Source: Piper betle (Eukaryota; Streptophyta; Magnoliopsida; Piperales; Piperaceae). From it: DNA of 64,000 bases. Numbering within the stretch: position 1 is the first letter of the stretch; each line of letters opens with the position of its first letter. Both the position numbers and the translations under genes were made by a program. Positions 26,201-41,200 of the stretch are shown in pieces. The notes below the pieces were generated by a model. It did not search any database. It saw nothing but the letters and a program-made list of their open reading frames with translations, and was not told the DNA's origin. Location: assembly GCA_033002965.1 (NCBI GenBank), contig JAURVB010014977.1:62001-126000 (forward strand), written 5' to 3'.

Positions 26201-29200
26201 TGAATATGATTTCTTAAGATGTGAGAGGCAACAATGGAGTGGAAAAACTGAGAATTTTTATCCCCTTCTCTTAACCAATTTACTCTAGATTTCTGTACCA
26301 AGAACTTTTTTCAATGTCTTCCTCTTAAAGCAAATTGAGACGGGCCAATTTTTCATTTTCAAGCAATGAAGTACTTGTAGGATCCATGGAGAGCATTTGC
26401 TGGGAATTGAACGCTGCTCAGTCTCACATTAACTTTTTCAAAAACCTTAATATTCCAAGTTTTTAAGGCCACTTTAACACCTTAGAGCTTTTTAAAGAGA
26501 ATAAATTAAGGATTTCCAATAATGGGGTGAACCATCCATGTTGAACGATAGCTTTAATTGAATCATCTTTAAGCCACATAATAAAGAAATGGAATGGTTT
26601 TAGACTATAGGACATACAGTCCTCGAGCTTAAAGAGAATAGGAGAATGATTGGAGGATCCAGGAAGTAGATAATTGATATACCCGTTAGCAAATATCATA
26701 ATCCAAAGATCATTCCAAGGCCTCTATCAAGTTTCCTGTGAACAATATTGTCATCAATATACTTGTTACTCCATATAAAATAAGAATTGCATGGAATATT
26801 AATGAGATCCACAGAAAAGATAAAATTATTAAATTGCTCAAGATGCTAATGGGGAACATCAACACCACCTATACGCTCGTTATTACTTCTAATATAATTG
26901 ATGTCGCCCATAAGGATCTAAGGAAGTTGAATAAAAGGTTTGGCACATAAAAGACTTTGTCATAACTTTTGTTTCTGTTAGTATGAGCTTGAAGCATAGA
27001 CCATGGTGAAGTAAAATTCAACACCATCTCAAAGGTTCAACACCGACAGTGGATAAATTGATCACTCTCTTGTAGCTTAGAAACTTTATAAATTACAGGG
27101 TTTCATAAAACTAGAATGTGACGTGAGAGGCCTGAAGAATAATTATGGCCAATTTGTCATCCTCTAATAAAACCCCTTTTGAGATGAAGAAAATTTTTTG
27201 CTATAATATCTCACATAAGAGGGTCATATTTTCTTGAATTGCTAAATTTGAGACATCCAACCACTATTGTCGATGGGAGAGGCCGAGAGCATTCGAACCT
27301 CCCAAACTAGTCATAAAGAAAGGGGGCTGGTCCCCCTTGTTTTCAGCAACCACCTTGGATTTTGAAACTAAAGTTGACTATCTAGGGTTTTTTAAGTAGA
27401 CTTTCAATACTTGAGAAATTTTATGGTTTCGGGCTAATTTATTATGTGCCACCATATTCCACCTATTTTGACTTTTGTGTTCAAAGAGAAGAGTTGCAGT
27501 CTCTTGTAGGGGGTACTTGGCTTAATGGAAATATGAGCGTCACATTGTGGGTTTCAAGGGACAGTCTGAACTAGAACAAGTGGCGAGTTAGCCTAAGCGG
27601 GAGCTAATGGAGGAACCTATTTGCCTTTGTTTTGTTCACTATTTAAAGTGTAAGAGCAAGTAAATAGAGAAGTATGCAATGAAAGGAGATAATTTTAAAG
27701 AACATTTAAAGTCTGAACAACTTGGCATTCTTACCGTGCAGGGCAATGCGAGTCTGCATGATTAAAACAATTACATTTGGAGCAAATCTTAGGCTTCTAT
27801 TTATTATCTACCTTTTGGTTGAAAGAGAAGTCATCATCTCTTATCAACATAATGGATGTAAGAAATGTAGAAGTATAATTAATTTCCACATATACTCGGG
27901 TAAAACTAGCTGAGCTCTATCCACGACGGCAAAGAGCGAGATCCCCAAAGTACTAGCCAGCATTGATAAACTTTCCTCTCCGAAATATTAAATTGGAAGC
28001 TCAAGAAATTTGATCAATATTGGAACTGACTTTATTAACTCTCGAGTTGACTGAGTACCCGGATGCCATTTTCGAAGAATAAAGGGTCGGGCACCCACAG
28101 TCCATGATAAGTGAAGACTATTTTCACAATCTTCCTCAGAAGAGAACTTAAATAAGAAGAAACCGTTGGCTAGAGATTGCATTTCAAAGGTTCCAGGAGG
28201 CTTCCATAACTTTTTCAACTTGGTTGAAACCACACAAAATAAGGGCGGTTGCCCATCACATAGCCAACAAGAGTGTTTTTCTATCGCTCGCTCTCTTTGT
28301 CAAGTATGTTTTTGGGAATAACAATGGTTGTTTCCCTCTCAAATCAGTATGAAAGTTTAGAGAAGAGAAAGATGGGCACTAGTAGGAGAAAAAGTTTGCC
28401 TATGAAGATTTATTTTTGAGGAAAAACTATGAAGATGAACTTTGGAATAGATTTAAAAAGACTTAAAATTTATAAAAAGAGTCACTTGAAAGTTGGGCGG
28501 AGCAAGCTGGGGAGACGGGGAGATGGTTGGGTGGGAGTAGGGGGGTTGGGCGGGGCAGAGTGGGGGGTGTTGTGGGGGTGGGTCAAACAAGAGGGTGGGT
28601 GGGAGCAGGAGGGGGTGTTGGGCGGAGTAGAGCGAAGGGCTTCTCTGTTCTATCTTACTCTATAGTCTAGACATTTCTAATAAGATTGGAGTGTTGCTTT
28701 CCACCATTGTGTCAAAGAATTTTGTGGTCAACAAAGGCAAGCTAATGAACTAAATGCCTATTCCCTTTCTCAAATAAAAATATATAAGAGATTAAATTGC
28801 AAGAGGAACATTGTAGTTAACAGACACTTACCTTAAATATTTCTGTATCAGACAAAGAAGAAGACATAACAATACAATCGTGCATCCAGGTGACAGTAGG
28901 TTGCAAGATTGCAACAGCAGATTCAATCTTTTGAGACGCAATGCGTATTATGAGAATTCGAAGCATGTCTTGCAGAGCTGACAAAGCCTAATGGAAAAAC
29001 AGTCAGAAAACAAGTCACTGAAAATGGAAATCGCATTGAAAAAGATCCAAAAGAAAGAAAAGAATGAATAATACTTACAGAAACGGCAAAATGAAGAACT
29101 ACTTGTGCAATGTCATCAAGAAACCCAGACAACCGCCCAAGCAACACAGAAATGCGAGCTGGTTGCACATACCAGTCGATAACAGCCTCTTTTCTTCTCC

Positions 29201-32200
29201 AAACAATGCAGCAACACTCAGTCTTCTAAGAACACTCAGGCACGGGATCCCACTTCTCCAAAGCCAGATGTCTTCTTCAGGAAACAAATCACACTTGAAA
29301 TAGCAATAAATTTCAAGATTAATCCTTGTCAAAAAAAGAGTCTAATGTAGATTATCTTATTCCTAAAAACAGAATGATTGCATTTGCATGAAAACTCAAA
29401 TCCACAAAAAATATGGCCTTGCAGAAGTAATGTTATGCTTCAGTCAAAGATGTAACTAATTAGTCTTGGAAAAAAAAAGTGTAACTAATTATCTCCAAAA
29501 GGGGAATAGAAAAGGGTAATTGATATCAACTTTGCTTCCAGGTCGCATCATTTACAAAACCGCTATTTTAATTAAGCATCATTGTTGTCTCAGTTCCAGG
29601 CAGTGCTACCTTAAAAGGTAGAATTCCCCTCTCATAACTTAGTGCCCCCCCACCCCCGGCCCTAAGCCCGCAGCAGAACTAAAACTCATAAAACAGACTT
29701 GAAGCTAAAACCAAACACTACTCAGAAAGCTCAAGTAATAGAAAATCTTATTAACAATCACAAAAGCAAAGACATACAATATCACTGGCAAGCAGAAAAA
29801 ACGGAGAACAATGAGAAGCTTAAGTTGCAGAACCAGGCAATTGACAAAAAACTGCATTAAGTCAACTTAAAATATCTCAAGAAAAGAACCTGAGAAGGCT
29901 ACAGAAACCCACAGGACGTAATAACCGGAGCATCAATTTCCCACAAACATCATTAACGACTTTCATACCTCATTCCACCAAAATAGAGACTAAATAACCA
30001 ATTATTTGTCGCCACATTCAATTGTAACAGAATAGACAGCACTCAAAACAGATGATGGAGTGGTCCATGGACCCTAAAGGATAGTTGGCAAGAACCTGCC
30101 TATCCCAGTGATTAACTTTGAGCAAACCTTAAACCTTTGCTAGAGAACTAGCAATTGAACAGAAATAGAACAAGCAAAGCACCCTATTATATGAAGGGAG
30201 AACTAAGCACAATCAAATGATAAAACTCCATTAATCTCAAAATTGTCCAATAAACAAAGCAGAGGTGCAGAGCAGACCCATATTTGTTTAATACTGAAGG
30301 GAACCCACACGCAAACAATCCTCAATTGCACTAAAATATATGAAAAGACATCAGCGTGTAATAAGTTCCTGCAACACAATACCTATGCAAGTACAAAGTG
30401 ACAAATTTTCTTGTATAAGTTTCTACATCAACCAGCAATGGGCAAAAATGTATATAAAATCATTATAATGTACCTTTCCAAATAATAATATGGTGTTACA
30501 ACTAGATGGTTATGTCAACAATTCCAGAAATAAAATAAAATAAAATGCACAAGATAGTTATGTCAACAAGTCCGGAAATAAAATAAAATGCAAACAATGC
30601 ATGACAAGCATCAGCAAATCCATCAACTTTTTTATCGATAACAAATAAAATGCATTACCAAGATCCAGAGAAAACTGCAGGCTTCCTTTGGACCCAATGC
30701 TAACTGTGAGCTAGTCTGGACACTCTCAAGAAGGGTCAAGAATAGCCCTGGACTCCAACCACATATAGGCCAACTGCCAAGAGCAGATACAATTAATCGA
30801 CAGACAGCTCCCAGCCCAAGGGAAGATCTTGGATATGGAGAGGACATGTCTGGTGCAGAGGCGGCAAGTTTGGGGCTAAAAACAACAATTGCATTAAAAA
30901 AACAAAGCAATGGTCATCTCGGATTACTCTTGGTATGAACCATAATAATCGGACACAAAATTTACCTCACTTCTTTATGCAATTTTAGGAGTGCCTTCAG
31001 AAGCTTTGTATTTTGATGTGGTTCTTTTGCTTCCTGTAGTAGCATTATCATAGCATCATACTATGTAAAATTTGGGTGATAGCTCAGAGTATAGCCTCTA
31101 ATATTGGATAATCTTACACTATAGATATAAAACAGCAAACAATATATAACTCTGTCGCAAGAATTTGAGCTGATCAACATAAAAGGCTATAATCAGATAA
31201 AGATCATTATCATCATCATCATCATCATCATTGTCAGTCTTCATCCATCTGATGCCTGTCCCCCAAATCATTAGAGATGAGGACAATGGTCTTATACCAC
31301 CATTCCGCACGTTCATTGAAATGTAACAATGCTCAAATCATGAATTTTGTATCCTTCTCCTGAACATCCATCTAGGTGCCTTTTTTAGACCTATTAGAAC
31401 ATTTTATAAAATTGCTAATTTCTTTAGAACGGCCTTGGGCATCTTTTGTGGGTGCCCATACCACCATTAACAGATTTTCAATAAACACAGTTGCAGCCGA
31501 CCCCATCTGCTCTCCTATCGCACGAATAGGCACCCGAAAACTGTTGAAATATTTTGGGCTCAAGCCTATTAGCTAACCAATACTGATGTTCAAAGTGGTA
31601 AATTTTCTTTTTCAACTTATATGCATCTTAGCTACAACCAATAATAATATGTAAATGACTAGACATTTTTCAGCCATTAAATATGTCCATTCCTTACACC
31701 TGTGAACATATAAAAAGATCAAATCAACTCATCTCAACTAACAACCTTAAATTTATAGGATCATGATACTTTCAAAATCACATCATACAAACTCCACTCT
31801 GAAAGTAGAACTGAAGTGAAAATATATCTGAAAATAATGGATCAGAAAAAAAAGAATGCAAAATGACAAAACGTACAGCTAACTAATAACTTCACCTGCA
31901 ATTTCTGAAGAAGAATGATTAACAAACTGAGTGTTGGAATCATGAGATCAATAAGGCTCTGCTCACACCCACGTTCCGTGAGCAGGCTTGACACTGAATT
32001 GCTTTCTGGTCCTTCATCCACAAGGTAGTCTTAAAGACCAAGAAAACACAATTTAGGAGAAAAAAATTGTCAGATTACATAAGCTTTAGTACTACCACAA
32101 ACTTCAGAATCAGTTCACAACGTAACTTCTAAGTTCATTTTCACTAACCATAAGAAACGAAAGATAGACTTTATAAAATAAGTCATCTGCATGCTACAAG

Positions 32201-35200
32201 TTCTTAATATGTCAATAACACAACTCGACTCATGACACAGTGCATCTCTTTGAAGATAAGATTGTCAGCAGGCCAGGTTCTAAAACAAAATCTTGAGGAA
32301 ACAAGGTTTTACAAACAAGTTGGATATTCCAAGCATGCATCCTTGAGAACATGCTCAAGCAAATCAGAGCTAACAATGAACAGTCATTTCAAATCCACTT
32401 GACTTTTTTTAGCTTACTATTTTACTCCCACTGATAGTTTTGTTCCAGCTATGCCTTCTTCTTAATTTCATTATAAGTGCTGTTTCATTTCCTTTTTGTA
32501 AAGAAACCAAAACGGTTAAGACTGATGTTAATTACCTTCCTGATGCAGTGCATCTGTTTGAAGACAAGACTCTTAACAGGTCAAGTTTTATACTTTGTTG
32601 AAAAGTTGGGAAAGGCATTTTGCAGCAAGTTGAACGTACAAAGCATATGCTCAATAGAACATAATCAAACATAGTAGGCACTAACGTTCTTAATTTTTTA
32701 GTTCACTTTTTATCCTTGCAGGTAGTTTGCATAGGTAATGCTTTCTGTCAAATTCAGTAGATTGTTTTACTTGTTTCTTTTTCATAAAAATTGTATTATC
32801 AGCTACTGAGTTGCCAAGACAATGCAATAAAAATCCACTTTTTAGGTGCATTTGAGTATTGCCAGACCAATTTGGGTAAAAATCTTCACTGCAACCATCT
32901 TATAATCAGTTACAAACATTTCCCCACATAATAATGTTACATCATCATAGATAATAATACTTTGCAGAAAAGGCACCATCAAGCAAAGAGAATTATTACC
33001 AGTGACAAATCATCAAGCTTAGAAGAGTGGAAATAACCAAAGCACAAAATTCAAATAACAAACTTGCAGATAAAAGCAACTGCTTACCGTATGTACTCGA
33101 GGACAGCTCAAGCATGAACTTACAGTTGACAATTATCACAAAAATAATGGTGATGACATTTTCTTCGTATAGAGCACCAGCAACAGACTATATTCACAGT
33201 TAAAAAAGGCAGGGTCAAAACAAAATATATCAATATTAAAATAAGAAAGAGCTGATCTTATTGGATTCCAACCTCACAAACAGTTTTCAATTTATTTGCA
33301 GACAATGTAATGAAAAAGTAGATAAGTTTTAACCAAAATTACATTTAAATTGGGGACTTGGTGAAAGAAGAAGATGATGACTACAAATTAGACTTGTTTA
33401 CTACAAAATTGATCATGTAAGTACTGATTGCTTCGCAAATCTCGTTTGAAAATTAATGTGATGGTAAAAAACTTGACAAAATAATCAGCCATACTTCCTA
33501 AATGAGAGAACTCATCTCTTGAGTGTGCCTGAAAAAAGTTACATGAGATGGAAAAATTTAACATATATAGAAAGTTAACAAGCTTCCCTATGCTTAAGAG
33601 CTCAAAAAAGCTAAGGAACAAATCCAAATAAGAAGTATAACTTCATCCCCTTTTCTGGTGAACCTTATCAAGGTGAAATTGTCTCACTTACTCTTAGGGA
33701 TTCTAACTATGGCTTATGAAGAAACGAGGATGATGTACAGGTATGGTCATGCAGCTCCAAGTTAAAAGCAGCCACTTTTGACATGGATCACCTTTTTTCC
33801 ACATTGTTTTATGTTCATTGATTTACATGTGAAAGCAATCACCGGTAACAAAAGTTCATGCCGCCAAACTAGCCTGGCTGGGATAAAATGTAGATGATGA
33901 TGACGATTAAGATGATGCCAATGATATATAGATGAACAACTCGAAGAACAAAACATCTAGACAAATATTTGAAGGGAAAGAATTCCAATTCCTAAATTCA
34001 ACAAACAAAAATTAAGGAGTCCTCTTACAGAATTTTCAGCAATGAATGCCAAAATTCGGAATGCTGTTGTCAGTTGAACAATCACAGATTCACGGAGAAC
34101 AATTCCCTCAAAGTATTTATCTGAAACTAGCTTCCCTAGCAAATTCTCTATAATTTGAACATCCAAACCACCAGAAGAGTCCCCGACTACATTTTCCACA
34201 TCTATTGAATCTGAAACCAGAATGCTTGCAGAAGATAGGTGAGCATCACCACCCGAAGCTAATACTGCTGCATATCTTAGTAGGCCTACAGCCCCACTTC
34301 GCTGATATACCACACCAGCATCAATCCACTCCAACAACCTTGTGGGAGCATCACGCCAATTAGAACCAGGAGAAGACAAGTGCAAAGCCTTATGGAGCTC
34401 CACTGCATGATCAATCCATGAAGCAAGTGATGACGACAACGGATCAGAAACCATGACTTCAAAAATTTCAGCCGCTGAGTGCAAGATGGCAAGATTTATG
34501 GGTGATGATCCTAAAAACGTCAACTTTGAATATCAACAATAATCTGAACTCATACAAAGACACATGCTGTTTGACAATAAAAAACCATAACTGTACCAGC
34601 AGATAGAGCATCAGGTGGAAGCTCTTTCACAGAATGCAGTGCTTCAATCAAAGCCGAAACTGCCTATACCCATGACGAACAGTAATAATACAAGATCAGG
34701 GCATATATAATTCCAACACAATAAAAACAGGAATTAAATTATGCAGGCAAACAAATAAAAAAGAAGAAATCAGGCATTGGATCTATGCCCCCTAAACCTT
34801 TTTTGTATCAGGTGAAAGAAGAAGAAGAAAGCATTGACATTCAAATATAACCATACCAAAACTATAAATTTTATCCAATTCCTTCAAAGAACTGTAGTCT
34901 CAGTGTTAAAAAAAAAAGTTCATACCTCAGGAAATTTGCCTAAAGCCAACAAAGCCTGGCGTCCAGCATCAGATCTGCTTAAATGAGTCAAGGAAAGAAC
35001 AAACTTAAAAAAAGAGCTATAATAAAGACCCGGCATGCAATTAATGATCCAATTTTGAATTAATGTGCACATTGCTAACCTTGAAAGGGCGCACAGTTCC
35101 CAGAGTACCCATAAAAACTCCTCTGTTTGGGGAGTGGCAGCCAACAAACGATCAACAGCATTCACCTATAACAGAAACAGAAATGTTATAGATAATATAT

Positions 35201-38200
35201 ATGTATAAGTTTCAATTTGACCAAAGTATGATGAAAAAAACCCTACCACTTTCATATGCAATTCAGTGATTGCTCCAACTTCCAAGGTCCGACAAATAAA
35301 ACCCTTTGCAACCAAGATATTAGCATATCTCAGAGGGATGCATTCTGCCTTGTCAATTTCTTCCGTTCCTTTTAAGGCAAGTACAAGAGCTATAGCGACT
35401 TCTGTGTGATGTAGCAGAAAAAGCAAGCCTGACAACCATCAACAGAAAAAGATAAGCTGATTGATGCTGTCCTAAATAAAACATCAAAACTAACTGGAAG
35501 ACGCCTGCGAACAAAACCTGAACAAGAAGAAAGTAATGAAAGCACGATGGCCTCAATTGAAGCCGTGATTTCTACAAACACGTCCATGATAGAACTATTT
35601 TCTATGCGCGTTATAGGTGATGATAACAAGGCACATGACAGAAGCAAAAATCCTCTTTCCTACAAACAAAAGAATAAGAATGAAGTTTCCCATGTCTATT
35701 CAGACAGTAAGCTGCCGTATAAAGAATTGATAAATTCCAACTTTAAGTGAAGGCAAACATCACATTTTTAGGACATAAAACAAGCATTGAAGGGGACAGC
35801 ATGCAGTGAGTTCATGCATGTGACCTTCTTACACTTACGTTACTTTCTGAAGATATCTTTATTTTTATATATACTAGTCATTTACCCACAGATCAATGTA
35901 AATTTTTTTTACTATTTAGTAATCATAATTAAGGTTTAGATATTATGAAAACATTTTCCACTAGTAGCTATGAAAATCTATATTTACATAGAGCATAACA
36001 CAACTTAAATTTGAAGTGTTATTTAAATAGGGTAGCTTATACTTCTAGACTTCTAGCCAGATTAGATTTTTTCACATGTTATTAACCATACTAACTTTGA
36101 ATAAGAGAATTAGATTTCTAAAAACATTTAAGATTTCTTACTTTAAATATGGATTTTAACCAAATAGAACCAATGATATCCATGGCTACCCAAACAAAAT
36201 CTGATCTCAAGTGGAAACAACATGGCCCAAGATATGAGATGGTTTCTATACTACATGAGAACCAATTTTTACCACACTTTCTTCCCCTATATCAGATGTA
36301 GAATTGACACAAAGCTAGCACCCAGGCACAACAAACATATACATAAAAGGAATTGGTCAATGTGGCATGTTTTAGAGAGTTTTGTGTGTTACTTGTAATT
36401 TTCCCATATTGTTTCCATTAATTTTATTGAGCTACTCATTAGGTATTACATTTCAAAGGTATTCCTGAATATGGGCTAGTCACAGGGATGTCAAGTAGGC
36501 TGGGCTTGTGGGCCAGGATGGCCAGGCCTGACTTTTAAGTGAGCAGGTCAACCTGACCCAGGCCCAGCCACAGGCAAGTCCAGGCTGGGCCTCAGGAAGA
36601 GTTATTGAGCATTCCCTAAGAAAGCCCCAACTCCCTAGAAGAGCATAACGGCTCTTCCTATTCCCTGGGAGGGCCTAATAATTTTATATATTTATTATAT
36701 GAATATTTTAGAGATAAAAAATTAAAAAATATTATTTTATTTAAAAATTTTAAAAAAATGAGATGAGGCCTGGCCTGACACAATTAGCCCAACATAGTAG
36801 GCCTGGCCAGCTCGAATTTGCTAGGTCTAAGAGCAGTGTTGGGCTTCCCTTGGAACAATGGGCCAGACCGGGCCAAGCCCGAACAATCAAGCAAGCTTGT
36901 AGTGGGCCGAGCCAACCCTCTAGCTAGTCACATTTTTTTATGCAGTTGAAATTCAATTAAAGTCCAAAATAGAAAATTTATAATCCACTACGGCCAAATG
37001 GCTTATTGGATGGACCACCAGGCAATAAAGTAAAGAGATATTTTTATAAATATAGAATCATAGATTAGTAATGGGATTTCTATACATTCATATTGACTTT
37101 ATTAATGGGATTCCCATACAAATCAATTTTAAATCCAGGCGAATCATCTATAATGTAGAAGTGATATATGTAATTAGTAACAAATCTAAGAGAATCTTTG
37201 ACAAATCTTCCATAAATTTATCTTCTTCATTAATTATTAATGGACAAGGACAATAGCAGACACGACATGCATATGTCCACTACCAAATCAAATTATCATT
37301 TTGACAAAAAAATATGCCCGTAGCGATGTCCATGTCTGTATGGCTCTCAAAAAAGTCCATTAGCGTGTTAACGACATGGATATGGACAGACTAATGGACA
37401 AATAGTGCCCATCACCACCCTTATTCTCAAAACCTAAGCCATAGTGCTGCAACCAGACAAACTCAATTATACCACAGCTCAATGAAAGTTAAATTGACAA
37501 CAAAGATACCAAATTCTGCACATCATTTCAAGCTTCATTTAAATAATACTTGAGACATTGTCATGTTCTTGCTATTTATCACTAGCTTTATGTATAAGCA
37601 ACATGTAGTAAGTAAGAGTTCCAATTCAATAAACAAAACTCTCATATGTCAAATCTACTCTTATTAATAAAAAGGGAACTCAAAGTCCTACTCTGGGTTG
37701 CAAAAAACGGCCAATTCCACTCGAAATCGGCCGATTTAAATCAGATTGGGGGCGATCCGCGTCAAAAAACTAGGTAAATCGGTCCGTGAATCAGCTGATT
37801 CGAGCCGATTCTAAAATCGGCCGATTTGAGCTGGTTCCGGACGGCGACGGGGAGGTGGCAACTGGCAACCAGGGGGTTGGGGAGGGGTGGGGGCAATGGC
37901 GACAAGGGGAGGGCAGGGCGGCGACAGGGCATCGGGGCAGGGGCGAGGGGGGTGGGGGCGACGGGGAGATGGGGCGGGGCTGGCAGGGGGAGGCGGGGTG
38001 GGGAGGATTGGGCGGGGGCAGCGGCGGAGGTGAAGGATGGGCGGCATCAGGAAAGAGAAGGGAGGGAAGAAATAGTATGTGGCATTCACGTAATTAAAAG
38101 TTGACTCGACTCCAACTCGAATAAAAAATAGTAACTAACTCCAAATAATTTAAAAAAATCCAAAAAATATAGAAAAATCTCATAAAATATAATACACATC

Positions 38201-41200
38201 GTAACATAAAAATAACAATAGAATGACATGTTGTATAACTAATATCCCACCAATTTTGACTAAGTTGAAATCTTTGTATAGTACCAATTTGGACCAATTC
38301 AACTAAACCGATTCGATCTGATTCAGTGACCCTGGAAACCAATTCAGACCCGATTACGATTTTTACAACTATGGTCTTACTTTGATGAAAAATAAGAGAT
38401 TCAACCAATCAAAATATAATATAAATAAAAAAATAAATCAAATTATTATAGTCTATCTTTAGAGCTTATCTTTGTAAATTAGAGTCTATCTCATTATTTA
38501 ATGAATTTATCAATAAAATTAGAATTTATATATCTTGTCATCTAATTAGAGTCTATCTTTAAAAATTAAAGTCCTAGACTCTGCCTTTATAAATTGAAGT
38601 CTATCTTATTATTCCACTAGGATTATTTATAAAATTAGAATGTCTCCAAATAAGTTACGCATAGCATGACATCTTGCCTTATTTGTATTAAACCTATTGT
38701 TAGATTTCAGCGAAAACAGGTGCCTCAAGGTAAGTTCACCATGCTGACTCCTTTCACTATATAACTCTAAAACAGTTACAACAATACACGTGATATAAGT
38801 GGAGTGAATCTTGAGCAAATCCCTCGTATCTTCCAACTCAAAAGATATTCTACACAACAAACTAGTGAACAACTATGTAACAAAATAACAAACTCCAACT
38901 GAAACGAAATACACCAACAAGAATAATATCATAACATCATCTACCACCTACTATTCCATACTGGATCATAAAAAGCAAACCTTCAGAAGGGATAACAATG
39001 TTGTATCGATATCCCCTTTAGCAAAAGAACACTTTGAGGTAGCAATCAAGTTCACTGTTGACTTATAGGAGAGAATTCCTTCATGTTCATAAATCATAAA
39101 TGACTTTGTGGCCCTTGCCAATGGCTCAACAACAGGTTCCCACAGATTTAACAATTTCTGCATCAACACAAATAATTAATAAAAGATAAAAACAGTTCAT
39201 AATGATGATGACAAATGAGTAGCCCCTCCACATCAAAGCATGTAAAAAAATTTAAAGAATTTTACGCTAACCACAAGTTTCTTGAGCAGAGAATCAATGA
39301 AGAAGAATGACTTAAAGATCGATTTTGTAACTGCACCAGCAGTAGAAAACTCAGCAAGCACGGACATAACTGCAGTCTACCAAAGAAAAGAAGAAGGCAA
39401 ATGAGATAACTCACTGTTAGTACACTATTTGAGATAGAAAGTATCTTCCATTAAACATTAAATTGGGTCAATGGGTCTAACAAGAACTCAACCCTGAGCT
39501 AGATCAGGTTCTGAACCTGGCTGACAAACTGACTCAACATGTATGGCCAGCTTATTTTAAATCAAAACAAAATGAAATGACTCAAATCTTCAATTCATAG
39601 AAAACAATAATAACAAGGAATTGAATCCCACCATTAACTCCACCTCTTTTTGTTGAAAAAAATTATAAAATTGAATTTACATCCATAGATCTAACACAAG
39701 TATAAGCATAACAAAATAAAAAATTGCTATTTTATGTTTAACAATTCTGCAAGTAATTGGATTAAAAAAACACAAGGGGAAAACTGGATGTAGCAGCTAT
39801 TAGATTTTGGAAACAAGTTAAGTGATTTGTTGATTCTTAAGTTTACGCACCAACCCACCAAATGGCCATTCACTTCCGCAAAATGGCATCAACTCTGAAT
39901 AAAACACGCTTAATAATTTCAGGTGCAATATACTATGCCACTCGGCGCTTGCCTAGTTACTCTTCATAGGAAGATGAGCTCTTACTTTAATAAACAAAAG
40001 ATAAAAAATTCACCTCATATCTTGATGCAATTTCATAGAATCTCAATCGGTGTAAAATGAAGGCCACAAGGGGAGGCACATCATGCTGGTGCTGCTTCAA
40101 CAATAACTTAACCAAATGGCAATAACCTTCACTTGAGGCTGGAGGAATACTTTCATCTTCACGAGGAGACCAGCCTAGAAACCCTTCACAGCCAATAGCA
40201 TGCCGCGTAGCACGCTCAACAATTCCAAGCAACATAAGCGTTACAGCAGTTGAGTTCAGGGCCTCATTACTAAAAATGCTACACACTTCATGCAGGCCAC
40301 CACCATTTACAAAGTGAAAACAACCATCTCGTCCAATGCAGAAGAGGAAAATTGAACAGAGACCCAAAATAATCCTTTCATTCTGCACATAAACAAACTC
40401 ATGAAGCACATAAAACAGAATTCAGATTCCTGAACACTTGTCAAAGAATCCCAAACACATAAAGTACATACAACCAGCACTTCGATGCTTCTTCTTTAAA
40501 CACTAGAAACAACAAACAATACAGGGTATCACTAGGATTTAAAAAATAAAAAAAAGGTTTTAAAACAAGCTAACAATAAAAATAATTTTCATATACACCC
40601 AATACATAGTGTGGATAGACACATATCTAATGCAAACGGCAATGGTTATGAGCTACTAAGAGAGGATTTGCTCCTAACATTCAACTTGACAATACCATTT
40701 GACAAGATGAACAAGACCCATCAAGTAGGACTTGAGCCAAACCTTAAAATTCACTTAGGGTCTGTTTGGTTTGAGGGATTATGATAGAAAAGATATGAAA
40801 AAGATTTGAGAATGAAAAAGAAAAGAAGCAGTTTTTTCAAGATTTCTTATATGTGTTTGGATTGAGTAAGAAAAGGAAATCAATTTTCTTGAATGAGTTT
40901 GGATTAAAATGGAAAATTTTTGGGTTGAATCAAAATGATTTTATTATTTGACCATTAAGCCAAAAATTTAATTAAATTTAAAATTAATTTTATTAAGTTA
41001 TAATTAAATTATGATATATTATATTTTAATTCATAAATGCATGTTTATTTCAAACTATAAACCCTCCTAGCAATATAAATTTCATTAAGATGGTTAAATA
41101 ACTCAAAACTTTAAAAATAAAGATTTCACGCACAGCATAATCATTTAACACAAGTAAAAATTTCAAACAAACCCGTCAATCAGCATCAACACAATAAAAA

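Noticed and set aside
23695..28640. Active retrotransposon or captured gene
   Set aside because: The RT, endonuclease and ORF1 readings are repeatedly interrupted by stops and frameshifts, so it is a dead LINE.
36931..37440. Another MITE ending in CATCACCACCCTTATT
   Set aside because: The right end looks hAT-like, but I found no matching left end or target duplication.
37786..38104. Gly/Arg-rich and Pro-rich frames on both strands
   Set aside because: They are composition artefacts of the G-rich core of hAT copy 2.
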